From: Phymorhynchus buccinoides
Lineage: Eukaryota; Mollusca; Gastropoda; Neogastropoda; Raphitomidae
Length of the DNA: 64,000 nucleotides
Reading direction: 5' to 3'
NCBI GenBank assembly: GCA_017654935.2
Contig: CM065695.1
Location: forward strand, 24,177,962 to 24,241,961
Numbering within the stretch: position 1 is the stretch's first letter; each line of letters opens with the position of its first letter. Shown here piece after piece: positions 53,555 through 64,000 of this stretch. The notes below the pieces were generated by a model. The model was not told where the DNA came from. It worked only from the letters and a program-made list of their open reading frames with translations, and did no database searches. Position numbers and translations under genes: made by a program.

Positions 53555-53850
53555 AAACAAAGTTTGGTCATTGTGCATGCATTCAGTACTCTATCAACAG
53601 CTAAATCTGGGTCAGAATGTAATGAATCAGAATGCAAAGTTTGGTCATTGTGCATGCATTCAGTACTCTGTCAACAGCTAAATCTGGGTCAGAATGTAAT
53701 GAATACAAAGTTTGGTCATTGTGCATGCATTCAGTACTCTATCAACAGCTAAATCTGGGTCAGAATGTAATGAATACAAAGTTTGGTCATTGTGCATGCA
53801 TTCAGTACTCTATCAACAGCTAAATCTGGGTCAGAATGTAATGAATACAT
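53555..53850. repeat. 71-bp tandem repeat, four copies (right arm)
   Basis: Same unit as 23,457-23,889 in reverse, but four units instead of six. One unit has TCTGTCAACAGC instead of TCTATCAACAGC. Confidence 0.9.
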
Positions 53851-54879
53851 TCGTTTTCGATTCTGGACAGTTTCAATTCGATTTTGAAAAAATTGTGAGT
53901 AAGACACCAGAAATCACAATAACCAACATAATCACCATCACAGGGTTTTAGTTTAGATTTGAACACTTGGTTTTCCTGACACGAACTTTGACCCAAAACA
54001 AATTCCACTAACAACATTTCAGAGGCTTTTCGTTTTAACCAGCCGATTTAACAAGTTTTAATTCTGCAGATATTAACACAGTATGGTTTTGTAATCATCC
54101 ATGTTGGTTGAAGCTATCCCGTCCATTTTCATTTCAGATAGTGAGGACAGTGAATGTTCAGAGTCTCCCCGTGGGGATACCAGGGGGCTTTCGTAAAAAT
54201 AGTTCCCCCAGCTTCTGGAAGTTCTGTGCTTGTAACTTCCCCTAATCTGCCACTCTCTTTGACTCTGCCTTTTCCCTTCGCTTTCTATCATCTACTATCT
54301 TTCTGACTTATTGGCCCATTCTCCTGCCTTTTTGAAAAAAAAATCTTCCAGATAACTCTGTCCTTTGAGCTCATTCGAAATCAGAATGTTGGCTGTACGC
54401 AGCGGAGAGACCAGTGAAAACTGAAAACCGGACGCATACATACCTTACCCATTATGGCCATATGGCCTGGGAACTCAGAAGAAGAAGACCAATGTTCAGA
54501 ATTGGAAGCTGCTTCATTTATTTGCCTGTTTTGTTGTGAAATAGCAAGTTTCAGATACTGTGGATGTGATTTGATCATTTATATTAATGCCTTTCTGGGG
54601 TCAGATTTACCCACGACCTTGCATGTCCCTGACTCAGTGACTGTCAGTTTCAAGGCTTTAGTTTTCGTGGTTTTAGTTTTGTGGTTGACATACCATGGCT
54701 AAAAGACTCCGGGGATCATCCCAACAGACGAAGCACTTGAACACCATGAAACAAATGCATCAGTTAGGGATGAGAACATTATGCGTATGACCGTTCTTGA
54801 TTACCCCGCCACATAGGCAGCCACACTCCGTCTTCGAGGGAGCTTGTTTTAATTATGATTGTTTATCCTGAGAAAAAAA

Positions 54880-55620
54880 AGTGTTTTTGAGAATTGTTAA
54901 AAACTGTTGACTTTTTGAGACTGGTTGAAAATGGTGGTCTTTTTGAGACTGGTTGAAAATGGTGGTCTTTTTGAGAATGCTTGAAAATTGTGGTCTTTTT
55001 GAGACTTTGAAAATGGTCTTTTTGAGAACATTTTGGTTAAAATTGGTTGTCTTTTTCATAATGCCTGAGAATATTTGTCTTATTAGAATATTGTGGTTAA
55101 AATTGCTTTTTGTTTTTGAGAATGGTTAAAATTGGTTGTCTTTTTGAGAATGGTTAAAATTGGTTGTCTTTTTGAGAATGGTTAGAATTGGTTGTCTTTT
55201 TGAGAATGGTTAGAATTGGTTGTCTTTTTGAGAATGGTTAAAATTGGTTGTCTTTTTGAGAATGGTTAAAATTGGCTGTCTTTTTGAGAATGGTTAAAAT
55301 TGGTTGTCTTTTTGAGAATGGTTAAAATTGGTTGTCTTTTTGAGAATGGTTAAAATTGGTTGTCTTATTTGAGAATATTTAAAAAAGGTTGTCTTATTTG
55401 AGAATATTTAAAAAAGGTTGTCTTCATGAGAATGACTGAAAGTGGGTTTTTTGAGAATGGTTAAAATAGGTTGTAATTTTTAGAATGGTTGAAAATGGTT
55501 GTTATTGAGAATTGTTAAAAAAACGTCTTTTTGAGAATGCTTGAAAATGGTTGTCTTGGTTGAAAATGGTTCTTTTTGAGAATGGTTAAAATTGGTTATT
55601 TTTTTGAAAATACTATACTA
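54880..55620 (+). repeat. ~28-bp tandem array (TTTTTGAGAATGGTT), right arm
   Basis: About two dozen units of TTTTTGAGAATGGTTAAAAT plus TGGTTGTC. The homogeneous TTTTTGAGACTGGTTG subset has fewer units here than in the left arm (about three against six). Confidence 0.9.
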
Positions 55621-55741
55621 TTGGTTAGACAGAATTAAAAAAACCTGATGGAATTCTTATAAAATTCTGCAGATACTTGCATCATGGTTAATTTTCATTG
55701 CTGTTGACAGGACTATAACAAAGATATTCTAAAAGGGTAAG

Positions 55742-56005
55742 ATGGATTACTTAACAGCTCGGCGAACCGGGCTGATAGAGTTATCGTTAGTGGGGACGTG
55801 TACACTATTCACAGTGGAGGCTATCCAAAAACTCGGACTGGAACTTGAACGGAGAATTCAACTGGCCTATCAATGTGTAAAGTGTGTCACGTTTCAAAGG
55901 GACATAACCAGTGTTTCTGTCCTCACTACTCATATAGGGAAAAGAGACCGGATGTTTATCTTCCCCTGTACAGTCTTTGACTATAAACAGTGTAAAAATA
56001 AATAA
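55742..56005 (+). CDS. Small uncharacterised ORF, 87 aa (right arm)
   Basis: Same product as 21,382-21,645. ATG in good context (AAGATGG), stop followed by AATAAATCATGG. No recognised domain, so coding is uncertain. Confidence 0.25.
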   Translation: MDYLTARRTGLIELSLVGTCTLFTVEAIQKLGLELERRIQLAYQCVKCVTFQRDITSVSVLTTHIGKRDRMFIFPCTVFDYKQCKNK

Positions 56006-56499
56006 ATCATGGTTTTGTTGGCAAGCTCTTTGTTTTCCCTTAGAATTGTTTAATATTTTTCTGTTTTGTCTGACACTTGATTTGCTGACATAATAGGAAT
56101 TGTTCGGAAATAATTAAGGGGAGTAATTTCATGGTGTGTGGGAGTGATCTTGCTTGGCAGAGGCGGTCAGACAGGAAGCTATGCTGGCTTAATTAGCCCT
56201 CGCCTCGTGTGTTTGGGAAGACACACAGCATGTATAATACAGTGCGTCATTCTAAAATTGATGTGATTTATATTTTTACGTCACAATTTGCAAGTTCTAT
56301 CAGTTTGTGGCCACCCCTAATTTTTCTAAAAAATGTTTGCAAGTTGCTGACTCGCATCCGGCTGTTTCAAGCTTCGACACCATGGTTGCTATGGTTTGTC
56401 CGCCTTGGTCAATTAAGGTAAACAACTAATTTTCATGAAATTCTCTCCCTTCGGGTTTTTTCTGAAAATCGTCTATTGTAGAACTATGTGAATATTGTT

Positions 56500-56690
56500 G
56501 ATTCATAATATCCATTTAATGAATTTTGATCCATGTGATAATTGTTGAATCATATCCATTTATTGATTCATATCCATTTAATTAATTTTGATCCATGTGA
56601 TCATTGTTGAATCATATCCATTTATTGATTGTTGATTCATATCCATTTATTGATTATTGATTCATATCCATTTATCGAACTGTGATGGTA
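56500..56690. repeat. ~24-bp minisatellite (right arm)
   Basis: Units of TTGATTCATATCCATTTATT, mirror of 20,705-20,890 with different unit composition. Confidence 0.85.
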
Positions 56691-57777
56691 ATCATAGCAG
56701 GCTTCAGTCCCCACCAATTATGCATTTTCCCCAGTTTTGTCGTTGTTGTTTGTTCTTGGATTTTGTGTGTGTGTTTTTTGCATTGCTTTCACATTCTTTC
56801 TGATCACGAAAGTGTTGTATCCCCACTTCTTACCTGGACTGTAATCCCTGCTTCTTGCCTGGACTGTAAGTCAGTTGTAGTATTACAGCTTATTACCACT
56901 CTTAATGGACAGTTTGTCTTGTTGACAGTTTTCCATTTGTATGGAGTGATATCAGATGATACTGCTGAGAAACGATTTTGTTTTGTGAAGACTGGTTGTT
57001 TTGAAAAGTATGATTTTGTCGTATAAATTGATGGGAAAAGAAGAAAACCCTAATGAAGGTACCCAAGTCTCAGGATGATGGCTTTGTTTCACCATTTGAA
57101 GAAGATTGTTGCTTTTTTTTTAAAATATTGGTTTGTTTTTCTTATTCATGTTCTGTGTGTGCTCTGCCATTTTCTAGTCATTTCATATTTTTTGAAATCC
57201 TATGTATGACCAGCTGTGATAATGACTTGTGCCAAGATTATCGCACTACATTCTCAAGGCAGGCTGAAGGGTAATGCCACTGTAATAAATGACAATCCAG
57301 GCCTGTTTTGTTGGAAAAGTTGGGTTGATCATGATTGATATCACCTGCGATTTTACTTTTGCTCAACATTTTTGCTTGGTGTGATTTTTGTGTTTCTTTC
57401 AGCCACTTATGTTGCCTTTTTTATTTGTATCTTTTTTTTAAAGTTAGTTTTGTTGCACACTGAAAAATGCCTCTAACATTGTAAAATAAAATTGCACCTC
57501 AGATAAGTTGCCATATTCTATATTCAGTTTAGTGTGAAGTGTTTGCCATAATGTATTAATTGTTTATTTTCATTTCCGTATGAGCTGTTAACACTGTTGC
57601 AATAAACCACTGTCAATTGACTCCAACTGCCGAGATATGTTGATAGATTTGTTTGAAGGCTTTGTGTTGTTAGTAAGTACAATGAAATTGAAAGTTATAG
57701 GGTTGGGTTGTTGGTTGTTGGTTTTTTTTGGGGGGGGCGAAATTAAAAAACCATGTGAAATGCTAAAATTCATGTGT

Positions 57778-58237
57778 TTAACCTTTACCGGATGTTGCTT
57801 GTGATTATACTTCTCCAGATGATGCGGGTCTCCTCGTACCCACAGATTTTTACATGCATTTTAACAGTATTTATCCCTCTCCAGATGATGCGGGTTCTCC
57901 AGGACCCATACTCGTCAAAGAGTCACCATGTGTTTATACTTCTCCAGATGGCGCGGGTCTCCCACGACCCATGCTCAATGCACTGCAGTGACATATTTCT
58001 GCTCTTTAAAGTATGGGTCCTCCACGACCCGCGCCATCGTGTCAATGTAGTTAAAGTGACGCGTCATATTACGTCATTTGTATTTTATGCAAATCGATGA
58101 AATTTAACACACTTAAAGCCATTTACGTTTTTGACAGTCATGAAATTTCATGAAGATTGCATAAATAGTTTTAGAGATATAACATTTTTTGTGTGTCAAT
58201 GGGTGGTGGGCGACCCAGGAAGTCTGGTAAAGATTAA
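57778..58237. mobile_element. TTAA MITE with internal GGGTC hairpins (right arm)
   Basis: Left TTAACCTTTACCGGATGT; right in reverse complement TTTAATCTTTACCAGACTTC. It contains four CTCCAGATGRYGCGGGT-type internal repeats, each with a short GGGTC/GACCC hairpin. Confidence 0.7.
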
Positions 58238-58559
58238 AGTGCAAGAAAGTTTTGCTGACATTTAAAAAAAATGTTTAATCATGTTTGCAATGAGAAAAGA
58301 GAAAGCCATTTTGATCATTTTGATTTCCTTAGCAAGCGATGTAGGAGAGTTAGATCAAGTGTTAATTTAGGCCTATGAAAATGCTCTGCATAGTGATTGA
58401 AATGAATCTTTTGGTTGTTTAAATAAAATCACCTAATACCAACAATCTTGTTTATTGATTGTTTTTGTGCAGAATTTATAATTTGCTTTGTAAGTATACA
58501 TATATTCTTGAATGATGCATGTTCCCTCCCCCTCCTCCACCCCCACCCCACTGTGGGAA

Positions 58560-59047
58560 TACCGGGGGGGGGGTATTTTGTATAAATAGTTCCCCCACCT
58601 GGATATTCTGTGGCGGTGCCATAGCCGATGAGGTTTGACCGAGGCTTGGTCACCGCTACAGCTATCTGTATTAATAAAAAAAACAATCGGGACTTTACTG
58701 GTTTCGTACTGCCTCCGGGCATTGCCGGGTATTGTTCCAACCATATTTGTATTTACAAATGTCCCATATGTGTCTGATTCAGACCAAGAGGACGTAAAAC
58801 TCCATTTTCTCCCCCTGGATGTTCTGTGCTTGTAGCTTCCTCTAATCTGTCACTCTCTTTGACTCTGCCTTTTCCTTTTGCTTGCTGTCATCTACTACAT
58901 GTTTCTGCCTTTTTTTAAGAAACGCTTTCAAAAAGATTTCCTCAGCCAAAGTCGGACCTGCTGTGCCTATTTCTTAGTTAGGCGCATAACGGCAGCAGGA
59001 CGCATCTGCGCTCATAATTGACAGGAAACTGAGCAATCGAAGAAGAA
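58560..59047 (+). mobile_element. GAA-tailed retroposon, longest copy (right arm)
   Basis: Runs from ACCGGGGGGGGGGTATTTTG through CATAGCCGATGAGGTTTGAC, AAGAGGACGTAAAACTCC, TTTGACTCTGCCTTTTCC, TTCTTAGTTAGGCGCATAAC and TTGACAGGAAACTG to CGAAGAAGAA. It suggests a unit of nearly 500 bp. No box A/B is recognised. Confidence 0.65.
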
Positions 59048-59880
59048 TGATACATGTACAATAAATGATATTTTCATCTCCCCCCACACAAGTCCATGCA
59101 CACACGCACAATTACATGTTGTGTTCATCCAGTCATTCTGTACAGGTCACTATGCATAGACAGATAAGCACACCCACGTACTGGCATGCACTCATTCGGA
59201 CATATACACATGCATACACACATACTATGCATATACACACTGTACATGCGCACGCACACACAAACACTATGCATGGACACGCTATACTTGCATGCGCACG
59301 CCCGGCACACGCCCACCAAAAAGACTTAATCCTGATTCTAAAGAAAAATCTAGATTCACCCTAAATTTCATGAAATATTAATTTCTTCTCTTTTTTCTTT
59401 TTTTCCCTCGTCTTTTTTCTCTCCTTTCTTTACCCCCCTCATCTTGCTTGTTTTCAGTAGAAAGTGATGGGACACACACACACGCACACACGCGCACACA
59501 CACACATTGATAGAAAACACGACTATCTCTTAGTAAGTTGTGTCCGACCACGACTTACCGATAGCAGAGGAGGCAACTGCTATTCTGGCAGATACGAATT
59601 TGATTGACAGAAAATTTCGGAAATATTGGTGCAACTTTATATATTCTTCTTCTTCGCCTTAGGCAACCAGTTTCATCCCATTGAAGATTCTGCCGCACTT
59701 TAGGGGCAGAGCAAGAAAAGGTCGACGAGCAAGGAAAGCATATATAGAAGATTGAAGTAATAATGTACAGAAGTGGAAGTTAGAACTAATTTAGAAGTGA
59801 ATATAGTCTTAGGGAAGGAGGGGGGTGGATGAGTAAAGCATAAGGCCTTTATTTCGCAGTATCAAGCAAGACCAATCTGG

Positions 59881-60975
59881 CTAGCAAACACTGACACACA
59901 TAGACACGCACATACACACACACTCAGTGACACACACACACACACTTGTCTTTCACTCTATAAATAATTATTCAATGCACTATATTGTTAATGTTTTGTA
60001 CTTTGCATTGTTTTGTTTTGCACTTTGAGTTATTTATCGATTTGCTTTATTGTTACTTTTCTTTCTGAGGACAGAATTTAAAAAAACCTGTCAAGCTTAT
60101 TCCTTTGACCTGAATAAAGATAATTTTGACTTGACTTCACACACACACACACACACACTTGCCTTGGCATGAGGCTGTGTCAGATCAGTTAACATAAGCT
60201 AGAACACCAAGGCTACACCAAAATATTGTTATATATGGTATTGGTTGTGCAGGCATTGTCTTAAGCCACGAGTGACAAGCTCCTAGCATAACATCACCAG
60301 TCTAAAATCCTCCGAAGTCGGAGTGTGGCTGCTCACGTGGCGGGGTAATCAAAAATGGTCACGCACGTAATGTTCCCATCCCTAACTGGTGCATTTGTAC
60401 CACAGTGTTCAAGTGCTTCGGCTGTTGGGATGGGATGATCCCTGCCTGGAATCTTTAAGCCAGTGTAAGACACACACACACACACACACATACACACACA
60501 GTTATTTGGAATTTTACGTCCTCTCGACCTGGGAAGGCACATATGGGACATTTGTTAGTTGTAAATAAACAAAAGACAATACAAAAACGTAAGAGGACGT
60601 ATACAAAAACAAAGACAAAACATACAAAAGTTTTGGGGAAGGATTCTAAAAGCGCAAGTTTTTCGTGTGATGTGAGGGATATCCTGTTAAAAAATATAAA
60701 ATTAGTTAGTGATATCTAAAGATGCCTGTTAAATAACTATATATGTATAAAATTTGAGTTAAAATTCATTTGTTATCTGGCCCGAGTACAACCCTCCCTG
60801 TTGTATTAAAAATTGCAAGGCTACTGTGTTAAAAATATCCATTTTTATATTTATTAATAAAAACCAATTTTGGCCGTTAAATATTTGTTTAAAATTATAT
60901 TTACAGATATAGATTTGTTATTTACAGTAAATATATATTTTGTTTTTATGTACAAAATTGGAGACTATATACATA
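59881..60975. other. Segment absent from the left arm
   Basis: The left arm joins CAATCTGG directly to AATCTTTAAGCC, skipping right-arm 59,881 to about 60,448; CTGG occurs at both junctions, a 4-bp microhomology. A second loss between CA arrays removes about 60,490-60,975. The segment holds CA arrays, a LINE-like tail ending AATAAAGATAATTTTGACTT then GACTT, and a dispersed-repeat copy at 60,163-60,470. Confidence 0.8.
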
Positions 60976-61337
60976 CACACACACACACACTAACGGACAC
61001 TGATATACTAAACACACGATGAGAGAGAGAGAAATGCAAGGGACGTACGTCACTCTTACTGTGCAACCGTCTTGTTGATTTACGTCCCCTAACATATTTT
61101 TTTAGTACATGTAAACAAAATATTTTGTAAAAGGAAGGGGGAGGGGGGGGGGGGGGAGACAGGAACAATTAAGATTATTTGATTTTGGTATTGATTTCAA
61201 TTTTAATGTGTGTTTACTTCAAAAGAGAAGCTCAGGAAATTATTATAAATTCGTCTTTTTAAATTGCCTACGCAATGTTCCACAATTTTACATTTCCTGT
61301 TCTGTTAGCTTCCTTTTCCTGTTAACGCGACACATGC

Positions 61338-61609
61338 TTGTGCAAGGGAGACTTCTAGATCCTTCAGCACCCACCATCGATCAACATCGTGGACAACAGG
61401 TATTATTCTTCGTTGGAAAATAAAGAGATTTTCAGCCTGTTAAACTAGGTGAGGGTTATTGTGATTTATGCTTTGAAGTTTTAGAAGCATTGAGATTTTA
61501 TGACAGTCACAACCACCATCATCATTTTGATGATTCTGTTGGTGTTATACATGTGGGGGACTTCCAGGCAGAAACTGTAGCTAAGAACAGAGCTGCTCAG
61601 ATCATATGA
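61338..61609 (+). CDS. Possible two-exon coding fragment of unknown nature
   Basis: A frame from about 61,338 (MLVQGRLLDPSAPTIDQHRG...) reaches CAG|GTATT at 61,399. A TTTTCAG acceptor ends at 61,435, and the frame resumes in phase 0 with PVKLGEGYCDLCFEVLEALR, later FDDSVGVIHVGDFQAETVAK, to TGA at 61,607. The implied intron is only 36 nt, unusually short. It lies immediately 5' of the LINE RT frame, so it may be decayed LINE linker or a host exon into which the LINE inserted. I do not recognise the protein. Confidence 0.25.
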
Positions 61610-61663
61610 TCAGCGTTTATGTGGTTGCTAGCACAACAAAGGTCATGCTTTCCACCTTGTCTG

Positions 61664-63611
61664 ATCTCCTAGTCCTATAGGCACTAAGAAATCAAGTCCT
61701 CTGCCATCAAATATCAGTCCTGACAAACTGCCAGAAACCTTTTCCTTCTTCTTCTCCACCAAGATTCTCGATCTACAATCAAAAATCGACTCCATGCCTT
61801 TTCAACCAACTATTCCAGACCCATCGTTCACTGGTGTCCCCCTTCTCGCTTTCAAGCCGGTGTCTGAGACCGAAGTTCTTTCTACTCTGAAAGAAATGCA
61901 TTTTAAATCCTGTGATTTTGACCCCATCCCAGCCTCTCCTTTCTCACAAATCTATCAACACATTCTGCCATCAATCACCACCATCATCAATTCTTCTTTA
62001 GTTTCAGGTGTGTTCCCTTCTGCTTTCAAAACCGCTCTTGTAAGGCCCCTTCTCAAGAAGAACAATCTGGATCCCAATAATCTGAAAAACTACAGACCTG
62101 TATTTAACCTCCCGTTTCTCTCCAAACTCCTAGAGAAGACTGTTCTGAAACAACTTAATGATCATCTATCCTCCAACAATCTTCACCATCCTTATCAGTC
62201 TGCCTATAGAGCCAACCACAGTACTGAAACAGCCCTTGTTCAAATCGTCAGTGACCTCCTTCTTGCTTCTGATGCTGGTCAGATCTCTCTTTTGACGCTT
62301 CTTGATCTCTCTGCTGCCTTTGACACCATAGACCACTCCATTCTTCTGTCTCGTCTTGAACATACTTTTGGAATTAAGGGCCCCGCTCTTTCTTGGTTTT
62401 CCTCCTACCTCTCTGATCGTTTTCAATCAGTTCTGGTCAATGGTCGTCAGTCTGAACAGGTTAGGCTTTCTTGTGGAATTCCCCAGGGGTCTGTGCTTGG
62501 TCCTGTCTTGTTTACTTTGTATACGTTACCTCTTGCCAATGTCATCGACCAGCACAACAATAAACATCACTTCTATGCAGATGACTCACAACTCCAAAAT
62601 AGTACAACCCCTGAAGATCTTGATTCTATTCTTTCAGAAAGTAACAAAGTCTGCTATATTGATATTCAAAATTGGATGGTTCAAAATAAACTTCAATTAA
62701 ATGGTGAAAAAAACGAAGCAATGCTTGTACTTGTAGGAACAAAAAACCTCTGTTTCCATAGAGTCAATCCAATTGGTGACAATATCATTCCCCTCTCAGA
62801 CTCTGTCAAAAATTTAGGTGTCACTTTGGACAATACTCTTTCCATGCAGAGTTTCCTGACTCAGACCTGTCAGTCCTGCTACTATCAAATTCGTCGCATT
62901 GTCTATATTCGTAAATATCTCTCGGATGAAGCCACAGCAAAACTTGTCACTTCCCTCATCCTGTCTCGTCTTGACTACTGTAATGCTCTCCTTTCTGGCC
63001 TATCTGTCTCTTCTCCATCTTGTCTCCAGCGTATTCAAAACACAGCTGCTCGTCTTGTCCTTAGGAAGAAAAAGTTCAACCATGTTAGCCCTCTTCTCCG
63101 TTCTTTGCACTGGCTTCCTGTCGCAGACAGAATTGAGTATAAATTAAACACCCTTTGCTATAAATCTATCCATAAAGCTGCTCCATCTTACCTCTGCGAC
63201 AATATTTCCATTTATACGCCAGCTCGCACATTACGTTCAGTTTCTGACCCTCTTTCTCTCCAGATCCCTAGGTATAAGCTTTCAACTGTTGGTCGGCGCT
63301 CTTTTGCTGTCTCAGGACCGACATCTTGGAACAAACTTCCTCTTTCCCTCCGTCAGCGACCGACCCTCTCTGCTTTCAAATTTAACCTCAAAACCCACCT
63401 GTTCCCCTGTCATTGAGGCTCCACTCTCTTTCTCTTCTCTCTCTTGCCTTTAGGTCTTTTTCTGCTGTATACCATTTATGTCATACGTGTGTGTTTGCTT
63501 TGTATTGCATTTTTTGTTTGAATGCGTTATGAATGCTAACGTGTGTGTGCGCTTTGATTTGATTTATATGAAGATTCAGCGCCGTATAAATACTGTATGT
63601 TGTTGTTGTTG
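61664..63611 (+). mobile_element. L2/CR1-like LINE, intact reverse-transcriptase ORF (5'-truncated)
   Basis: An open frame from 61,664 (after TGA) includes an ATG at 61,794 and ends at 63,416; from that ATG it is 540 aa. RT motifs in order: LLKKNNLDPNNLKNYRPVFN, LLDLSAAFDTIDH, CGIPQGSVLGPVLFTLY, FYADDSQLQN (YADD catalytic box), LNGEKNEAM, LGVTLDNTLSM. The C-terminal part has SRLDYCNALLSGLS, LHWLPVADRIEYKL and SWNKLPLSLRQRPTLSAFKF, ending KTHLFPCH, a L2/CR1 hallmark. The 3' end carries GCGCCGTATAAATACTGTAT and a GTT microsatellite. The endonuclease domain is missing, so it cannot move by itself. Confidence 0.9.
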
Positions 63612-64000
63612 GTTGAGGGAGAAAAGGGAAACAAGGTGTCTATATAGGGTCGGTGTGTGTGGGGTGGGGGTGGAAAAAGTATGGGTGCATGAAGCAAAAC
63701 AAAAATGTCTGTTTTTTAGTTGTTGCGGGGTTGGGTTGGGGTATTGATTGTCATTGTGGATATGAAACCTTATTCATAGATTTAAATTTTGCAATGCCAC
63801 TGATCTTTGCTTTGAAAATAGCTCAGACTCTTATACTAGATAGTAAGACCCAGCACCACGAAAGGAACATTAAAGTCGCTGGGCTAGTTTCTCACAACAG
63901 GCTTTTGTGTATTTTTGTGTTCTCTGACATCTTATTTTTCATATGTAAATTTAAGGATAATATTTAATATGGTCTCTAAATGATCTTATAAGTGTTTAGA
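63612..64000. other. LINE 3' flank, no gene recognised
   Basis: Single-copy-looking sequence, mirrored at 14,419-14,812. G-rich around 63,655-63,672. No coding potential seen. Confidence 0.5.

Larger units (their letters stand above)
46261..64000 (+). repeat. Right arm of the ~17 kb inverted duplication (cut by window end)
   Basis: The reverse complement equals 14,419-31,092 apart from scattered differences. The right arm is about 1.1 kb longer, mostly from 59,880-60,975, which the left arm lacks; array copy numbers also differ. Homology begins at 46,261 (CTATGTAAATAAACG), the position facing the N gap on the left. Confidence 0.95.

Overview
This is an animal genomic window: split genes with GT/AG introns, LINE and tRNA-derived SINE debris, many TTAA-flanked MITEs and long microsatellites. 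The repeat style suggests a marine invertebrate, most likely a gastropod mollusc; that is an impression and no single marker proves it. There are no bacterial genes.

Layout. 1-14,418: a LINE endonuclease fragment cut by the window start, a 2.5 kb minisatellite that stays open in several frames, a pogo-like MITE, a single-exon F-box gene (minus strand, 6956-8242), SINEs and LINE ends. 14,419-31,092: a minus-strand block carrying a 5'-truncated L2/CR1-like LINE and gene copy 1. 31,093-31,592: an assembly gap of exactly 500 N. 31,593-46,260: gene copy 2 (plus strand, five coding exons, 471 aa) with repeats, a U2-snRNA-headed SINE and a pair of TTAA MITEs. 46,261-64,000: a near-identical reverse complement of 14,419-31,092, carrying gene copy 3 and an intact LINE reverse-transcriptase ORF, and running off the window end.

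The central object is a three-copy gene family. Its N-terminal part follows the pattern of the domain I know from fungi as DUF7918 (recalled, not searched). Its C-terminal part is acidic and carries SUMO-acceptor-like and SUMO-interaction-like motifs, so a nuclear role is plausible but inferred. Copy 2 splices cleanly in phase through five exons. Copies 1 and 3 have exon B in three tandem copies only 39 nt apart, lack a recognisable exon C (which breaks the frame), and carry a C2HC zinc finger where copy 2 has six 16-residue repeats.

The large inverted duplication ends within about two bases of the 500-N gap, and its outer end coincides with the window end. It may therefore be an alternative haplotype scaffolded in inverse orientation rather than a real palindrome. 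If so, copies 1 and 3 are alleles and the locus really holds two tandem paralogues, copies 2 and 3.
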